DNA from: Roseateles sp. SL47
Lineage (GTDB): Bacteria > Pseudomonadota > Gammaproteobacteria > Burkholderiales > Burkholderiaceae_C
Direction: 5' to 3'
Assembly: GCF_026625885.1 (NCBI RefSeq)
Contig: NZ_CP113068.1
Location: forward strand, 5,084,001-5,148,000
Length of the DNA: 64,000 nucleotides
A model generated the notes under the pieces. The model did no database searches. It was not told where the DNA came from and was given only the letters and a program-made list of their open reading frames with translations. Below, piece after piece: positions 41,392-50,905 of this stretch (position 1 is the stretch's first letter; every line of letters starts with the position of its first letter). Both the position numbers and the translations under genes were made by a program.

Positions 41392-42732
41392 TCAGGCCGT
41401 CGATTTGGGAGCTGTTGCCGGATCTCCCACCGTCCGCATCACCCGCTGCGGATACGGAATCTCAATCTCCAGCTGGTTCAGCAAGCGCAGGATCGCCAGG
41501 TTCACGTCCGACTTCACCCCCCCCTGCCCGTTGTGCGGGTCGGAGATCCAGAAGGTGCAGGTCAACTCCAGGCCGTCCGCCGCAAAACTGCTCAGGTTCA
41601 CGCTCGGCCCTGGGTCGCTCAACACCCGGCGCACCTGCTTGATCACATCGATCAGCTGCGGGAACAATGCATCCAGGTCGGTGCCATACGCCACCTGCAC
41701 CACGGTGCTGATCAGCACCTGCGGGTCCGCCAGCGAGAGGTTCTCCACCCGGTTGGTGATCAGCGTTTCATTGGGAACAATCGCCTCCCGGCCGCCCAAG
41801 GCGCGAATCACCGTGTAGCGCGTTTTGATGTCGCTGATGCGGCCTTCGAAATTGTCGATCTTGACCATGTCCCCAATCCGCAGGGACCGCTCCGCCAGGA
41901 TCATGAACCCCGACACATAGTTCGCCGCAATTTTCTGCAAACCAAAGCCCAGGCCCACACCCACCGCCCCGCCCAACCAGGACAAGGCGCTCAAATCCAG
42001 GCCGAAGGTCTTCAGCGCCACCAGCGCCCCGGACACCAGCAGCACCGTGCGGATGAGATTCACCGCAATCTTGCGCATGGACAGGTCCACCACCTTGCCC
42101 CGCAACAGCCGTGACTCCACCACCGACGAGAGCCACAGCACGATGATCATCACCAGCCCGACCCACATCACATCACCCAGCACATCCGCCAGGCTGGGCG
42201 CGCGGCCATTGGCCTGCTTCATGAACTTGACCTGAATATGGTCCAGCTCCTCCACCAGCACGGGGAGCACACCCACAATCCAGAGGATGGACCCCAGCCA
42301 GGCCACCCAGGACACACTGCGCTCCAGCAGCCGCGTGCCGATGGAGTTCGGGAAGGTCGCCCTCAGCACCCGGGCCACGAACCGGATGACCACCAGCGAC
42401 ATCAGCACCGGGATCACCAGCCGCAGCAGCGCCACCGGCTGATTCAGCAAGGGCATGGCCCACCGGGCGCCAAACGCCAGCAGCAAGGCCAGCACCGGGA
42501 ACAGCAGCCCGTCAAACACACGCCGGCCCAGCAGCACCGACTGCGGCCCCTTGGCATTTGGAAAGTGGCGGCTGAGCCGGTACACCACCAGCCAGGACAG
42601 CCCCAGACAGGTCAACAGCAGCCCCAGTTCGATCAAGGCCGTGGGTTGGGTCAGTTGGACCAGCAGGGCCTGCAGTTCATGAAGACTCAGGGAATGGCCC
42701 AGCGAAGAAGAAGTCAGTTCAGCAATCATCAA
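41392..42732 (-). CDS. MscS-family mechanosensitive ion channel
   Basis: 446 residues. An N-terminal set of about five hydrophobic spans (within 30-215) precedes the pore helix and MscS core: LSWLGGAVGVGLGFGLQKIAANYVSGFMIL, ERSLRIGDMVKIDNFEGRI, TRYTVIRALGGREAIVPNETLI. The C-terminal alpha/beta domain ends with EIPYPQRVMR. It is a large MscS-like homologue (YbdG/MscK-lite size) rather than the 286-residue MscS. A 180-bp gap separates it from the BPSL0067-like gene. Confidence 0.95.
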   Translation of the reverse strand: MMIAELTSSSLGHSLSLHELQALLVQLTQPTALIELGLLLTCLGLSWLVVYRLSRHFPNAKGPQSVLLGRRVFDGLLFPVLALLLAFGARWAMPLLNQPVALLRLVIPVLMSLVVIRFVARVLRATFPNSIGTRLLERSVSWVAWLGSILWIVGVLPVLVEELDHIQVKFMKQANGRAPSLADVLGDVMWVGLVMIIVLWLSSVVESRLLRGKVVDLSMRKIAVNLIRTVLLVSGALVALKTFGLDLSALSWLGGAVGVGLGFGLQKIAANYVSGFMILAERSLRIGDMVKIDNFEGRISDIKTRYTVIRALGGREAIVPNETLITNRVENLSLADPQVLISTVVQVAYGTDLDALFPQLIDVIKQVRRVLSDPGPSVNLSSFAADGLELTCTFWISDPHNGQGGVKSDVNLAILRLLNQLEIEIPYPQRVMRTVGDPATAPKSTA

Positions 42733-42736
42733 ACAA

Positions 42737-43690
42737 TCAAAGTCCGGCCAGTGCGCGCAGATGCGCGCCCACGCTGCGCCCCAGGGCGCTCAGGTGGTAG
42801 CCGCCCTCCAGGCAGGACACGATGCGCCCCTTGGCGTGGCGTTGGGCCACATCCATGATGCGCAGCGTGATCCATTCATAGTCCGCTTCCACCAGGCCCA
42901 GTTGCGCCAGTTCATCCTCGCGATGGGCATCAAAACCCGCAGAGATGAAGACCATCTGCGGCTTGAAACGCTCCAGCGCCGGCATCCACAGCGCCTCGAT
43001 CATCTCGCGCACTTCCGGGCCCCGGGTGTAAGGGGGCACCGGCACATTCAGCATGTTGGGCCCCAGCGGAACACTGCCACTGTAAGGGTAGAGCGGGTCC
43101 TGGAAGATGCTCACCATCAACACCCGCTCATCATTGGCCAGGATGTCTTCGGTGCCGTTGCCGTGATGCACATCAAAGTCCACCACCGCCACCCGGTCCA
43201 GGCCGCGAACGTCCAGCGCATGGCGCGCCGCCACCGCCACGTTGTTGAAGAAGCAAAAGCCCATGGCCTGCTCCCGCGTGGCATGGTGGCCAGGGGGGCG
43301 GACGGCACAAAAGGCGTTCTCCGCCTCGCCGTCCAGCACCAGGTCGGTGGCCTTCACCGCGGCCCCGGCGGCGCGCAGGGCGGCCGCCCAAGTGTGACCA
43401 TTGGCAAAAGTATCGGGGTCCAGCGCCCGTGGCGCCACCGGCGCCCCGCCGGCAGCCTCCTGCTCCAGCCCCTCCAGCATCGACTGCATTTCCGCCACAT
43501 ACCGGGCGGAATGGGCCCGGCTCAGGCAGGCCAGATCGACCTTGGGCGCATCGTGGCGATCGAGCGCAGCGTCCATGCCGTGCGAAATCAGCCAGTCTTC
43601 GATGGCGTCCAGCCGTTGGGGGCACTCTGGATGACCTCCACCCATGTCGTGGCGGTGGCAGTCCTGATGACTGAGGTAGGCGGTTGACAT
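42737..43690 (-). CDS. histone deacetylase / acetylpolyamine amidohydrolase family protein
   Basis: 317 residues from ATG 43690 (MSTAYLSHQDC). Zinc amidohydrolase of the class II HDAC-like group. Active-site parts are intact: RPPGHHATREQAMGFCFFNN, zinc ligands in VDFDVHHGNGT and SAGFDAHREDELAQL, and EGGYHLSALG with the catalytic tyrosine. Bacterial members deacetylate acetylpolyamines or other amides; the substrate is unknown. It is 4 bp from mscS and divergent from moxR. Confidence 0.95.
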   Translation of the reverse strand: MSTAYLSHQDCHRHDMGGGHPECPQRLDAIEDWLISHGMDAALDRHDAPKVDLACLSRAHSARYVAEMQSMLEGLEQEAAGGAPVAPRALDPDTFANGHTWAAALRAAGAAVKATDLVLDGEAENAFCAVRPPGHHATREQAMGFCFFNNVAVAARHALDVRGLDRVAVVDFDVHHGNGTEDILANDERVLMVSIFQDPLYPYSGSVPLGPNMLNVPVPPYTRGPEVREMIEALWMPALERFKPQMVFISAGFDAHREDELAQLGLVEADYEWITLRIMDVAQRHAKGRIVSCLEGGYHLSALGRSVGAHLRALAGL

Positions 43691-43791
43691 CTCTGTAAAA
43701 GACTCCCGAATACGGGCCGGGCCTGCACGGAAATGCAAAGCGATTTGAGCTATGGTGCGTCGATGGACTCCGAAGCAACCCTTCAACGCCA

Positions 43792-44730
43792 ATGACGCTC
43801 ACGTCTCAACCGCTGGCCGACCTGCGCCGGCAGATTAGCACGATCATCAAAGGTAAACAGGCCCAGACGGACGACTGTCTGGCCTGCCTGCTGGCCGGAG
43901 GCCATTTGTTGATCGAAGACCTTCCCGGCGTCGGCAAGACCACGCTGGCGCATGTGCTGTCCATCTCGCTGGGCCTGCGCTTCTCCCGGGTGCAGTTCAC
44001 CACCGACCTCATGCCCTCCGACCTGCTGGGCGTCAGCGTCTATAACCCGGCCGCAGCGGCCACCGGCGCGTCGGCCTTCCAGTTCCATCCCGGCCCGGTG
44101 TTCAGCCAGGTGCTGCTGGCCGACGAAATCAATCGCGCCGGGCCCAAGACCCAGAGCGCGTTGCTGGAAGCGATGGAGGAATACCAGGTGAGCGTGGACG
44201 GGGTGACCCATCCCCTGCCCCTGCCCTTCTTTGTGATCGCCACCCAGAACCCCAGCGAGCAGCTCGGCACCCATCCACTACCGGAATCCCAGCTGGACCG
44301 GTTCCTGATGTGCATCAGCCTCGGTTATCCAGACCGTCAGTCCGAGCGGGAATTGCTGATGGGCCAGGACAGTCGCGAGCAGTTGCGCCAACTCAAGCCG
44401 GTGATGACCCCGGAGCAGTTGCAGGCGCTGCAACGGCAGGTGTTGCAGATCCACGTGGCGCCGTCGCTGCTGGACTATCTGCAGGCGCTGCTGGAAGCCA
44501 CGCGTTCCGGCGAATGGTTCCAGGAAGGCCTGAGCCCGCGCGCCGGGCTCGCGCTGCTGCGGGCCGCCCGCGCCAAGGCGCTGCTGAGTGGCCGGGACTA
44601 CGTCTCCCCGGACGACCTGCAAGCCATCCTGCCGCAGACCATCGCGCACCGGCTGCGCCCCCGGGGCGGTAGCGCGCGCGGCGCCCGCGAACAAGTGCGT
44701 GCCATGATGGCAGCAGTGCCGCTGCCCTGA
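43792..44730 (+). CDS. MoxR-family AAA+ ATPase
   Basis: 312 residues. Chaperone-like AAA+ protein. Walker A EDLPGVGKTTLAH, Walker B VLLADEINRAGPKTQSALLEAMEE, sensor FFVIATQNPSEQLGTHPLPESQLDRF. It leads a three-gene set with a DUF58 protein and a TgpA-like transglutaminase, a very common order. It likely matures or regulates the envelope-associated partner. Confidence 0.95.
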   Translation: MTLTSQPLADLRRQISTIIKGKQAQTDDCLACLLAGGHLLIEDLPGVGKTTLAHVLSISLGLRFSRVQFTTDLMPSDLLGVSVYNPAAAATGASAFQFHPGPVFSQVLLADEINRAGPKTQSALLEAMEEYQVSVDGVTHPLPLPFFVIATQNPSEQLGTHPLPESQLDRFLMCISLGYPDRQSERELLMGQDSREQLRQLKPVMTPEQLQALQRQVLQIHVAPSLLDYLQALLEATRSGEWFQEGLSPRAGLALLRAARAKALLSGRDYVSPDDLQAILPQTIAHRLRPRGGSARGAREQVRAMMAAVPLP

Positions 44731-44763
44731 CCTCTTGAACAGCCCCCCCCTGGCCCGATCCGC

Positions 44764-45789
44764 ATGCTGCAACGATTGAAGCTGGCCTGGCGCTGGCCCT
44801 GGCAAAACCGCTGGGACCGTTGGTGGGAAGCCCGCCATCCGCGCAGCGACACCACCTCCCTGGCCCAGCGCAACCTCTACATCCTGCCCAGCCGGCCCGG
44901 CATGGCCTTTTGCGCCACGCTGCTGCTGCTGCTGCTGGCCTCCATCAATGACCAGTTGAGCCTGGGCTACATGCTCACCTTCCTGCTGGCCGGCGCCGGG
45001 CTGGCGTCAATGCACAGCACCCACAACAACCTGCGCGGCCTCAAGCTGGACCTGAAGCAGCCCGCCCCCGCCGTCGCGGGCCAGCCCCTGGTGCTGGATG
45101 TGCGCCTGCACAACACCGGCAAGGCGCGCTACGGCATCGGGCTGCGGCTGCCGCAGGGCCGTTATGCCGACACCGCTTTCACCGACGTCCCGGCGCAAGG
45201 CCATGCGCAACTGCATCTGCAGGTGAGCTTCCCCACACGGGGCCGCCATCTGCTGCCGGTGCTGCGGATCGAATCCCGGTTCCCGCTGGGGCTGTTTGGC
45301 GCCTGGAGCCTGTGGCGGCCGGCAGCGGTGGCCTGGGTCTATCCGGCCCCGGAAATCGATGCCCCCCCCGCCGGGGCCAGCGAGGAAGGTCTGCCGCAGG
45401 GCCAAGGCCAGCCGGGGCTGGGCGACGACCCCGGGCTACGTCCCTACCGGCATGGCGACTCGCCCCGTCAGATTCTCTGGAAGAAATCGGCCATGGCGCT
45501 GGCTCAGCCGCAGCCGCCCTCCGGCGGCATCAACAGCGGTGCCGCACCACTGCTGGTGAGGGAACGCCTGGGCAGCCGGGCCAGCGAGCAGTGGCTGGAC
45601 CTTTCCAGCACACGGGGCATGCCGTTTGAAGCGCGCCTCTCGCGGCTGGCGGCCTGGGTGCAGCGCGCCGAGGATGCCGGTCTGCCCTATGGCCTGAAGC
45701 TGGGGGACCAGACCCTCAACCCGGACCTGGGCCCGGACCACTACCGGGTGTGCATGGAAGCGCTGACCCTGCTGAAGGAGCGCCCATGA
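44764..45789 (+). CDS. DUF58 membrane protein
   Basis: 341 residues. Two membrane spans lie near 47-80 (MAFCATLLLLLLASI, LGYMLTFLLAGAGLASM). The DUF58 signature GDDPGLRPYRHGDSPRQILWKKSA is present near 215-245. The family carries a degenerate vWA-type end and works with MoxR ATPases. The stop overlaps the tgpA start by 4 bp. Confidence 0.93.
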   Translation: MLQRLKLAWRWPWQNRWDRWWEARHPRSDTTSLAQRNLYILPSRPGMAFCATLLLLLLASINDQLSLGYMLTFLLAGAGLASMHSTHNNLRGLKLDLKQPAPAVAGQPLVLDVRLHNTGKARYGIGLRLPQGRYADTAFTDVPAQGHAQLHLQVSFPTRGRHLLPVLRIESRFPLGLFGAWSLWRPAAVAWVYPAPEIDAPPAGASEEGLPQGQGQPGLGDDPGLRPYRHGDSPRQILWKKSAMALAQPQPPSGGINSGAAPLLVRERLGSRASEQWLDLSSTRGMPFEARLSRLAAWVQRAEDAGLPYGLKLGDQTLNPDLGPDHYRVCMEALTLLKERP

Positions 45790-47852
45790 GCACGGTGCTG
45801 CATCCCGCAGGGGGCGCTCGCCTCAAAGCGCGCAGCCCGCTGCCGCGCGAGGCGCGGGACACCCTCTTCCTGCTGGGCATCATTGCCGCCACGCTGATCC
45901 CTCACACCGACCATCTGCCGTGGTGGTGCAGCGTGGTGACTGCCGTGGTGCTGGCCTGGCGGGCCCATCTGGCCTGGCGCAGCGGCGCCCTGCCTGGCCG
46001 CTGGACGCTGGTCGCCGTTTTGATGCTGGTGATGGTGCTGACCTGGTCCACCCACCGCACCCTGCTGGGCCGCGAAGCCGGCATCACCATGCTGGCCATG
46101 TTGATGGGCTTGAAAACGCTGGAGCTTCGAGCGCGACGGGACGCGTTTGTGGTGTTCTTCCTTGGTTTCTTCCTGGTGCTGACGCAGTTTCTGTATTCCC
46201 AGTCCCTGCTCACCGCGATGTGGACGCTGCTGTGCGTCTGGGGGTTGCTGTCGGCCCTGGTGCTGGCGCAGATGCCGCAGGGCGTGCCCAGCCTGAAGCT
46301 GGCGGCACGGATCGCGGCGCGCAACACCGCCTACGGTCTGCCGGTCATGCTGCTGCTGTTCATGCTGTTCCCGCGCCTGCCGCCACTGTGGGGTCTGCCC
46401 AAGGACGCGGCGGCACGCACCGGCTTGTCCGACACCATGGAATTCGGTTCGTTTACCGATGTGGCGGTGGACGACAACATCGCGATGCGTCTGCGCTTCC
46501 AGGGCGCGACACCGCCGCAATCCCAGCTGTATTTCCGTGCGCAGGTGTTGTCCCGCTTTGATGGCCGCACCTGGACAGCGCCCCGCGGCTACTGGAGCAA
46601 CAAAAGCGACGATATCCAGCGGACCGGCCCCACCTACCGCTTCGAGATGACGATGGAACCGCTGCGGGTGACCGTGGTGCCGATGCTGGAGTTCAGCCCC
46701 CCGCCGCCCCAGGACCGGCTGCAGGCGGGGGACATGACCCTGGTGCGCGGTTTGCAGGGCCAGTGGGTGGCGCCGCGCCTCGTCACCGAGCGGCTGCGCG
46801 TGAACTATGAAGCCTGGCCAGGGGCGCGCTGGGGCCTGAAGCAGTCCCCGCCCGAAATCGCGCAGGACCTTCAACTGCCGTCAGGGCTGAACCCGCGTGC
46901 GGTGGCACAGGGCGCCTCGCTGCGCGAGCGTTATGCCGCGCTGGACGACGCCGCACGTGCGGCCGCCATCAGCACCGATCTGCTTCAACAGATTCGCGCC
47001 AATGGCTACAGCTACACGCTCTCCCCCGGGGTGTATGGGGAATTTTCTCCTCACGCCATCGACGAATTCTGGTTTGACCGCAAGCTCGGCTTCTGCGAGC
47101 ACTTTGCTGCGGCCTATGTGGTGTTGATGCGCGCGGCGGGTGTTCCCACCCGGGTGGTGACGGGCTTCCAGGGCTCGGATCTGGAACTGCAGGACGAGGA
47201 CATGGTGGTGCGCATGGCCCAGGCCCATGCCTGGACGGAATACTGGGCGCCCGGTGTGGGCTGGACGCGGGTGGACCCCACGGCGGCGGTGGCGCCGGAC
47301 CGGGTGCAGGGCCGGCGCCTGCGTCAGCCTCAAGGCGCGATTGCCGGCGTGTTTGACACGGTCAGCCCCGGCACGCTGGAACGCATGCGGCGCGCATGGG
47401 AAACGCTGAACAGCCGGTGGCAGCAGCAGGTGCTGAATTTCTCCAGCGGCGAACAGATGGACCTGCTCAAGCGGCTGGGTTTTGACGACCCGAACTGGGC
47501 GTTGCTGGTGCAGCTGGGCGGCATGCTGATGGCGGGCGTGGCGGTGGCCGGGGCGGCAGTGGCGGCCTGGCAGCGCCGCCCCCACGACCCATGGTCGCGC
47601 CAGCGTGCACGGCTGCGCCGAGCCTTGGAGGGGCTGGGCCTCACCACGGCGGAGCATGAAACGCCGCGGCAGTGGGCCCAACAATTGCTGGCACGGCATG
47701 GCGAGCTAGCCAAGCCGCTGGCCGACACCTTGCTGGAATTGGACGCCCAGCGCTACCGCCAGAATCAGGCGGTGGGCACGTCACAATGGCAGCAAGGCTT
47801 CGTGGCGGCCTGTGAGGCCCTGAAGCGCCAACTGGCCACGCAGGGGCGTTGA
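45786..47852 (+). CDS. TgpA-like membrane transglutaminase
   Basis: 688 residues from ATG 45786 (overlapping ATGA). The N-terminus has about six membrane spans (DUF3488), the periplasmic transglutaminase domain carries the full Cys-His-Asp triad (GFCEHFAAAYVVLMR, AHAWTEYW, GWTRVDPTAAV; near 437, 480, 495), and a final span plus DUF4129 tail follow at about 575-690. It is similar to Pseudomonas TgpA, an essential inner-membrane protein; the substrate is unknown. Confidence 0.95.
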   Translation: MSTVLHPAGGARLKARSPLPREARDTLFLLGIIAATLIPHTDHLPWWCSVVTAVVLAWRAHLAWRSGALPGRWTLVAVLMLVMVLTWSTHRTLLGREAGITMLAMLMGLKTLELRARRDAFVVFFLGFFLVLTQFLYSQSLLTAMWTLLCVWGLLSALVLAQMPQGVPSLKLAARIAARNTAYGLPVMLLLFMLFPRLPPLWGLPKDAAARTGLSDTMEFGSFTDVAVDDNIAMRLRFQGATPPQSQLYFRAQVLSRFDGRTWTAPRGYWSNKSDDIQRTGPTYRFEMTMEPLRVTVVPMLEFSPPPPQDRLQAGDMTLVRGLQGQWVAPRLVTERLRVNYEAWPGARWGLKQSPPEIAQDLQLPSGLNPRAVAQGASLRERYAALDDAARAAAISTDLLQQIRANGYSYTLSPGVYGEFSPHAIDEFWFDRKLGFCEHFAAAYVVLMRAAGVPTRVVTGFQGSDLELQDEDMVVRMAQAHAWTEYWAPGVGWTRVDPTAAVAPDRVQGRRLRQPQGAIAGVFDTVSPGTLERMRRAWETLNSRWQQQVLNFSSGEQMDLLKRLGFDDPNWALLVQLGGMLMAGVAVAGAAVAAWQRRPHDPWSRQRARLRRALEGLGLTTAEHETPRQWAQQLLARHGELAKPLADTLLELDAQRYRQNQAVGTSQWQQGFVAACEALKRQLATQGR

Positions 47853-47913
47853 GCCGTAGAGCCCTTCGTCCCCAACATCCGCGCATCCACTGACTGACTT
47901 TCTGGCTGTTTGC

Positions 47914-49104
47914 ATGACCCTTCGCCGTCGTACCCTCCTCCGCGCCTCCTGGGCCGCGGCCCTGCCCTCGCTGGCGGCTCTGCCCCTGGTGGCCACAGCC
48001 GCAACAACCGCCACAGCCGCCACAGCCGCCAGAGCGGGAAAGAAAAAACCGCTGAAAGTTCGGCCGGCTGCCGTGGCACCGGCCTTCGGCGAGCGGGCGG
48101 ACCTGATGCAGTTTGCGGACCAGCAGGCGGCGTCGCTGGGTTATGAGGCCCAGGCCCTTCGGGACCTGCTGGCACAGGCCCGGGTGCAGGCGTCCGTGCA
48201 ACGCTTGATCCTGCCCGGGTCTCCCGGCCAGGCCAAGGACTGGGGCGCCTACCGCCAGCGCTTCATCGAGCCGCAGCGCCTGCAGGCGGGTCTGGCCTTC
48301 TGGGCCGCGTATGAGGCCGACCTGGCGCGGGCCGAAGCCACCTATGGGGTGCCGGCGTCAATCATTGCGGCCATCATCGGGGTAGAGACTTTCTATGGCC
48401 GCATCATGGGCGGCTACCGGGTGTTGGACGCGCTGGCCACGCTGGGCTTTGACTATCCCAGCCCCTTGCCGCCGGGTGCGCGCGACCGCAGCGGGTATTT
48501 CCGGGAGGAACTGCGCCAGTTCCTGGTGCTGGCGCGCGAGAACGGGTTGGACCCGCTGAGCATGAAGGGCTCCTATGCGGGGGCGATGGGCTGGGGCCAG
48601 TTCATGCCGGGCAGCTGGCGCCGGTATGCGGTGGACTTTGATCGGGACGGACATATCGACCTGATCAACAGCCCGGTGGACGCCATCGGGTCCGTGGCGC
48701 ATTTTCTGCGGGAGCACGGTTGGAAACCGGGCCTGCCCACCCACTACGCGGTGCAGCCGCCGGTGGACACGGCGGCAAGGGCGCAACTGCTGGTGAGTGA
48801 TGTGCTGCCGCAGTTGGACGTGAACCAGTTTCTGGCCGCCGGCGCGGACCTCAGCAATGAAGCGCTGGGGCACGTGGGGCCGCTGGCGCTGATCGAGTTG
48901 CAGATGGGCGGCGGTGCGCCGGTGTACGTGGCGGGCACGCAGAATTTCTATGTGGTGACGCGCTACAACCAGAGCAGCTATTACGCCATGGCGGTGATCG
49001 AATTCGCCAACACCTTGGCGAGTTGGCGCAAGGCGGGGCAGGCCTCGCAAGCGACCACGCCGGCTTCGGCAGCGTCGGGCGCATCGGGCGCGTCCGGCGC
49101 TTGA
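47914..49104 (+). CDS. mltB: lytic murein transglycosylase B (MltB type)
   Basis: 396 residues. Signal region with twin Arg (MTLRRRTLLRASWAAALPSL) and no lipobox, so a soluble form. Catalytic glutamate in AIIGVETFYGRIMGGYRV (near 158). Family segments DALATLGFDYP, GSYAGAMGWGQFMPGSWRRYAVDFD and GSVAHFLREHGW are intact. It cleaves glycan strands to 1,6-anhydromuramic ends. The tail (TTPASAASGASGASGA) is low-complexity. Confidence 0.95.
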   Translation: MTLRRRTLLRASWAAALPSLAALPLVATAATTATAATAARAGKKKPLKVRPAAVAPAFGERADLMQFADQQAASLGYEAQALRDLLAQARVQASVQRLILPGSPGQAKDWGAYRQRFIEPQRLQAGLAFWAAYEADLARAEATYGVPASIIAAIIGVETFYGRIMGGYRVLDALATLGFDYPSPLPPGARDRSGYFREELRQFLVLARENGLDPLSMKGSYAGAMGWGQFMPGSWRRYAVDFDRDGHIDLINSPVDAIGSVAHFLREHGWKPGLPTHYAVQPPVDTAARAQLLVSDVLPQLDVNQFLAAGADLSNEALGHVGPLALIELQMGGGAPVYVAGTQNFYVVTRYNQSSYYAMAVIEFANTLASWRKAGQASQATTPASAASGASGASGA

Positions 49105-49325
49105 TTGGACAGAAAGAACGCGCTCCCGCGCCGACGCCGTGGCAAGACATCGCCAATACGGGCGGAACGCCGCGTTCCTGGACAGTGCGGGACCGCCTCA
49201 TGGCGGCGGGAGCCCACGGACTGATCGACCCCTCACGCCAACGGCCAGGACTCTGGCACCTCGTCCTGTTTCGCTGGAACGAAGCGGGGGGCGCCCGCGT
49301 GCGTGTTTTGGGAAGAGCCGTCTGA
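49101..49325 (+). pseudogene. 3' fragment of a RES-domain (toxin-type) gene
   Basis: Directly after mltB, in another frame, the translation PTPWQDIANTGGTPRSWTVR...LMAAGAHGLIDPSR...GLWHLVLFRWNEAGGARVRVL resembles the C-terminal half of RES-domain proteins (pattern: W-D-I..., TP-SW, L...GA-G, PS, NLVLF-W). The N-terminal half is absent, replaced by the mltB end. RES proteins are NAD+-degrading toxins paired with Xre antitoxins; no antitoxin remnant is seen. The remaining gap to 49482 holds nothing that I can support. Confidence 0.5.
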
Positions 49326-49482
49326 AAGGGTGGCATCACCCAGACGGAGGTCCCTTCATCGCGGCCATTTTGACGACGATGACAGCCGCGACACCCTGCA
49401 GCCTGCCGCCACGGACGTCGATGGCGAGCACTGCCGGGAAGTGGACGGTCAAAGCCCGCCATCCCGGCCGCAGCCAAACCGC

Positions 49483-49869
49483 TTACTTCGGCGCAGACGC
49501 CTCATTGCCACAGCGGGGTGGCGGAGGAGGCGCCGAGCCTGCCGCATCCGGCGGAGGAGGCATGCCCTCTCCACGGCGCCCCTCGGCATCGCCGTCGCGA
49601 CGACCGCCTTCCGGTGGCCTTCCCCCCATGCCCTGGGGCCGAGCGGCCAGCACATTGCCGATCTGTTCACAGACGGCGCCCACAGACTTGCCATCTCGCA
49701 GTGTAATGGTGACCGTGGCGCCGGCACTCTTGCCCTTGCAGGCGGCCACCGCTTCCGGCGGCGGGCCTTTGGGACGGTTCTGGTCGCCGCCTTCCGGACA
49801 GGCGGCAAAAGCGGCCGCACTGCAGAGCATGGCGGCAGCCAACAAGGTGAAATGACGGACGTTGTGCAT
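49483..49869 (-). CDS. small exported Pro/Gly-rich protein
   Basis: 128 residues from ATG 49869, preceded by a strong GAGGAGGAC ribosome site; the frame is open far upstream but only this start gives a signal peptide (FTLLAAAMLCSAAAFA). The mature part has four cysteines (ACPEGG, AACKGK, GAVCEQ, PRCGNE), a PPPEAVAACKGKSAGATVTI motif, and an Arg/Gly/Pro-rich tail. The PPPEAVxACxGK pattern occurs in short proteobacterial exported proteins of unknown role. Confidence 0.75.
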   Translation of the reverse strand: MHNVRHFTLLAAAMLCSAAAFAACPEGGDQNRPKGPPPEAVAACKGKSAGATVTITLRDGKSVGAVCEQIGNVLAARPQGMGGRPPEGGRRDGDAEGRRGEGMPPPPDAAGSAPPPPPRCGNEASAPK

Positions 49870-50086
49870 GGAGTCCTCCTCAGGTTGCGAAGCTGCAGTG
49901 GACACCGGAGGCATTGCCGAGGATTTGCGGACATGTAGTGCCATGTCTTCGTTTCCCCCGGTCATTGCCAAAGAAGCCCTCTGAACTGCCGAATGCCTTG
50001 GCGACCGTCCGCGCCATGTGTCAATCCCGGCACGAAAGGCACGAGCGGTTACCCGTCGGTTGCGCGCGCGAGAGCCCCTCAGCGGC

Positions 50087-50662
50087 TCAGCGACCGACCA
50101 GCGAGAAGTCGAAACGGATGGACAGTTTGTTGTCGTTGGCCCGCACCCGGTCAATCTTCAACGACTGCACCTCGCCCTGAATTCGGCTACCGGATCCCTT
50201 GAGCATGTCCTGAACCGCCTTCTGGACGTCGAACTGGATGGCCCCCGGCAAGGCTGGCGCCAGGCCCAGGTTCAGCAGATTGCGCGTGTTGGGATCCTCG
50301 ACCTCGTCCACCCGAATCTCGGCCAGCCTCACCACCTGCCCCTGGGCGACCGGCGTGGCTGACACGGTGGCCCAACTCGTCAGCGCCACCCCCAGGCAAT
50401 CGCTGCCGGAGGGCACACCCAGCTTGCCGCTCAGATGCACGCGGATGGTGACCCGCTCCCCTTGCAGCGTCACCTGGGGGTCCGTCAAATAGGCCTGACA
50501 AGCTCCCTTTTGCAAGTAGAGCCGCCCCTGCTCCTTGAACATCCCCTCCATCAACAAGGTCTGCACGGCGGACTGTTCCAGGACGATTTCCGCGCACTGT
50601 CCGGCCTGCGGCAAAACGAGCAGGGCGGCGGCCAGGGTTCCGAGAATGAGGGGTTGCTTCAT
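50087..50662 (-). CDS. exported protein, unknown function
   Basis: 191 residues from ATG 50662 (MKQPLILGTLAAALLVLPQAG). Signal peptide then a beta-rich domain with two cysteines (GACQAY, SDCLGV) likely in a disulfide. The alternating pattern VTLQGERVTIRVHLSGKLG and RIQGEVQSLKIDRVRAND recalls lipid-binding tubular (SMP/BPI-like) small proteins, but the family is not recognised. It is divergent from the T6SS cargo operon across 243 bp. Confidence 0.75.
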   Translation of the reverse strand: MKQPLILGTLAAALLVLPQAGQCAEIVLEQSAVQTLLMEGMFKEQGRLYLQKGACQAYLTDPQVTLQGERVTIRVHLSGKLGVPSGSDCLGVALTSWATVSATPVAQGQVVRLAEIRVDEVEDPNTRNLLNLGLAPALPGAIQFDVQKAVQDMLKGSGSRIQGEVQSLKIDRVRANDNKLSIRFDFSLVGR

Positions 50663-50905
50663 GGTGTTCACGATCAAAGGTGGCCAGCGGCGCTGACCCA
50701 GGCTCCGCGACGGGGCACGCCGGGTGCCCGCATCCGCGCCCGCCGGGACACCGGTTGCGCAGGCCCCTTCGCCACCGGATGCCCCGGGTTCGGATGAATG
50801 AGTGACTTTCGTCAGTGTCCTTCGGATCGGCACTCCCCCTATTCTCGGAGATTGGCAACCGCTGCGTGTTGCCAGCGCGGCCCTGTCACCAAGCCGGAGT
50901 CACCC

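Noticed and set aside
50663..50905. Possible sigma-54 promoter (CGGCAC...) before the T6SS cargo operon
   Set aside because: The GC element of the -12 box is missing at the required spacing.
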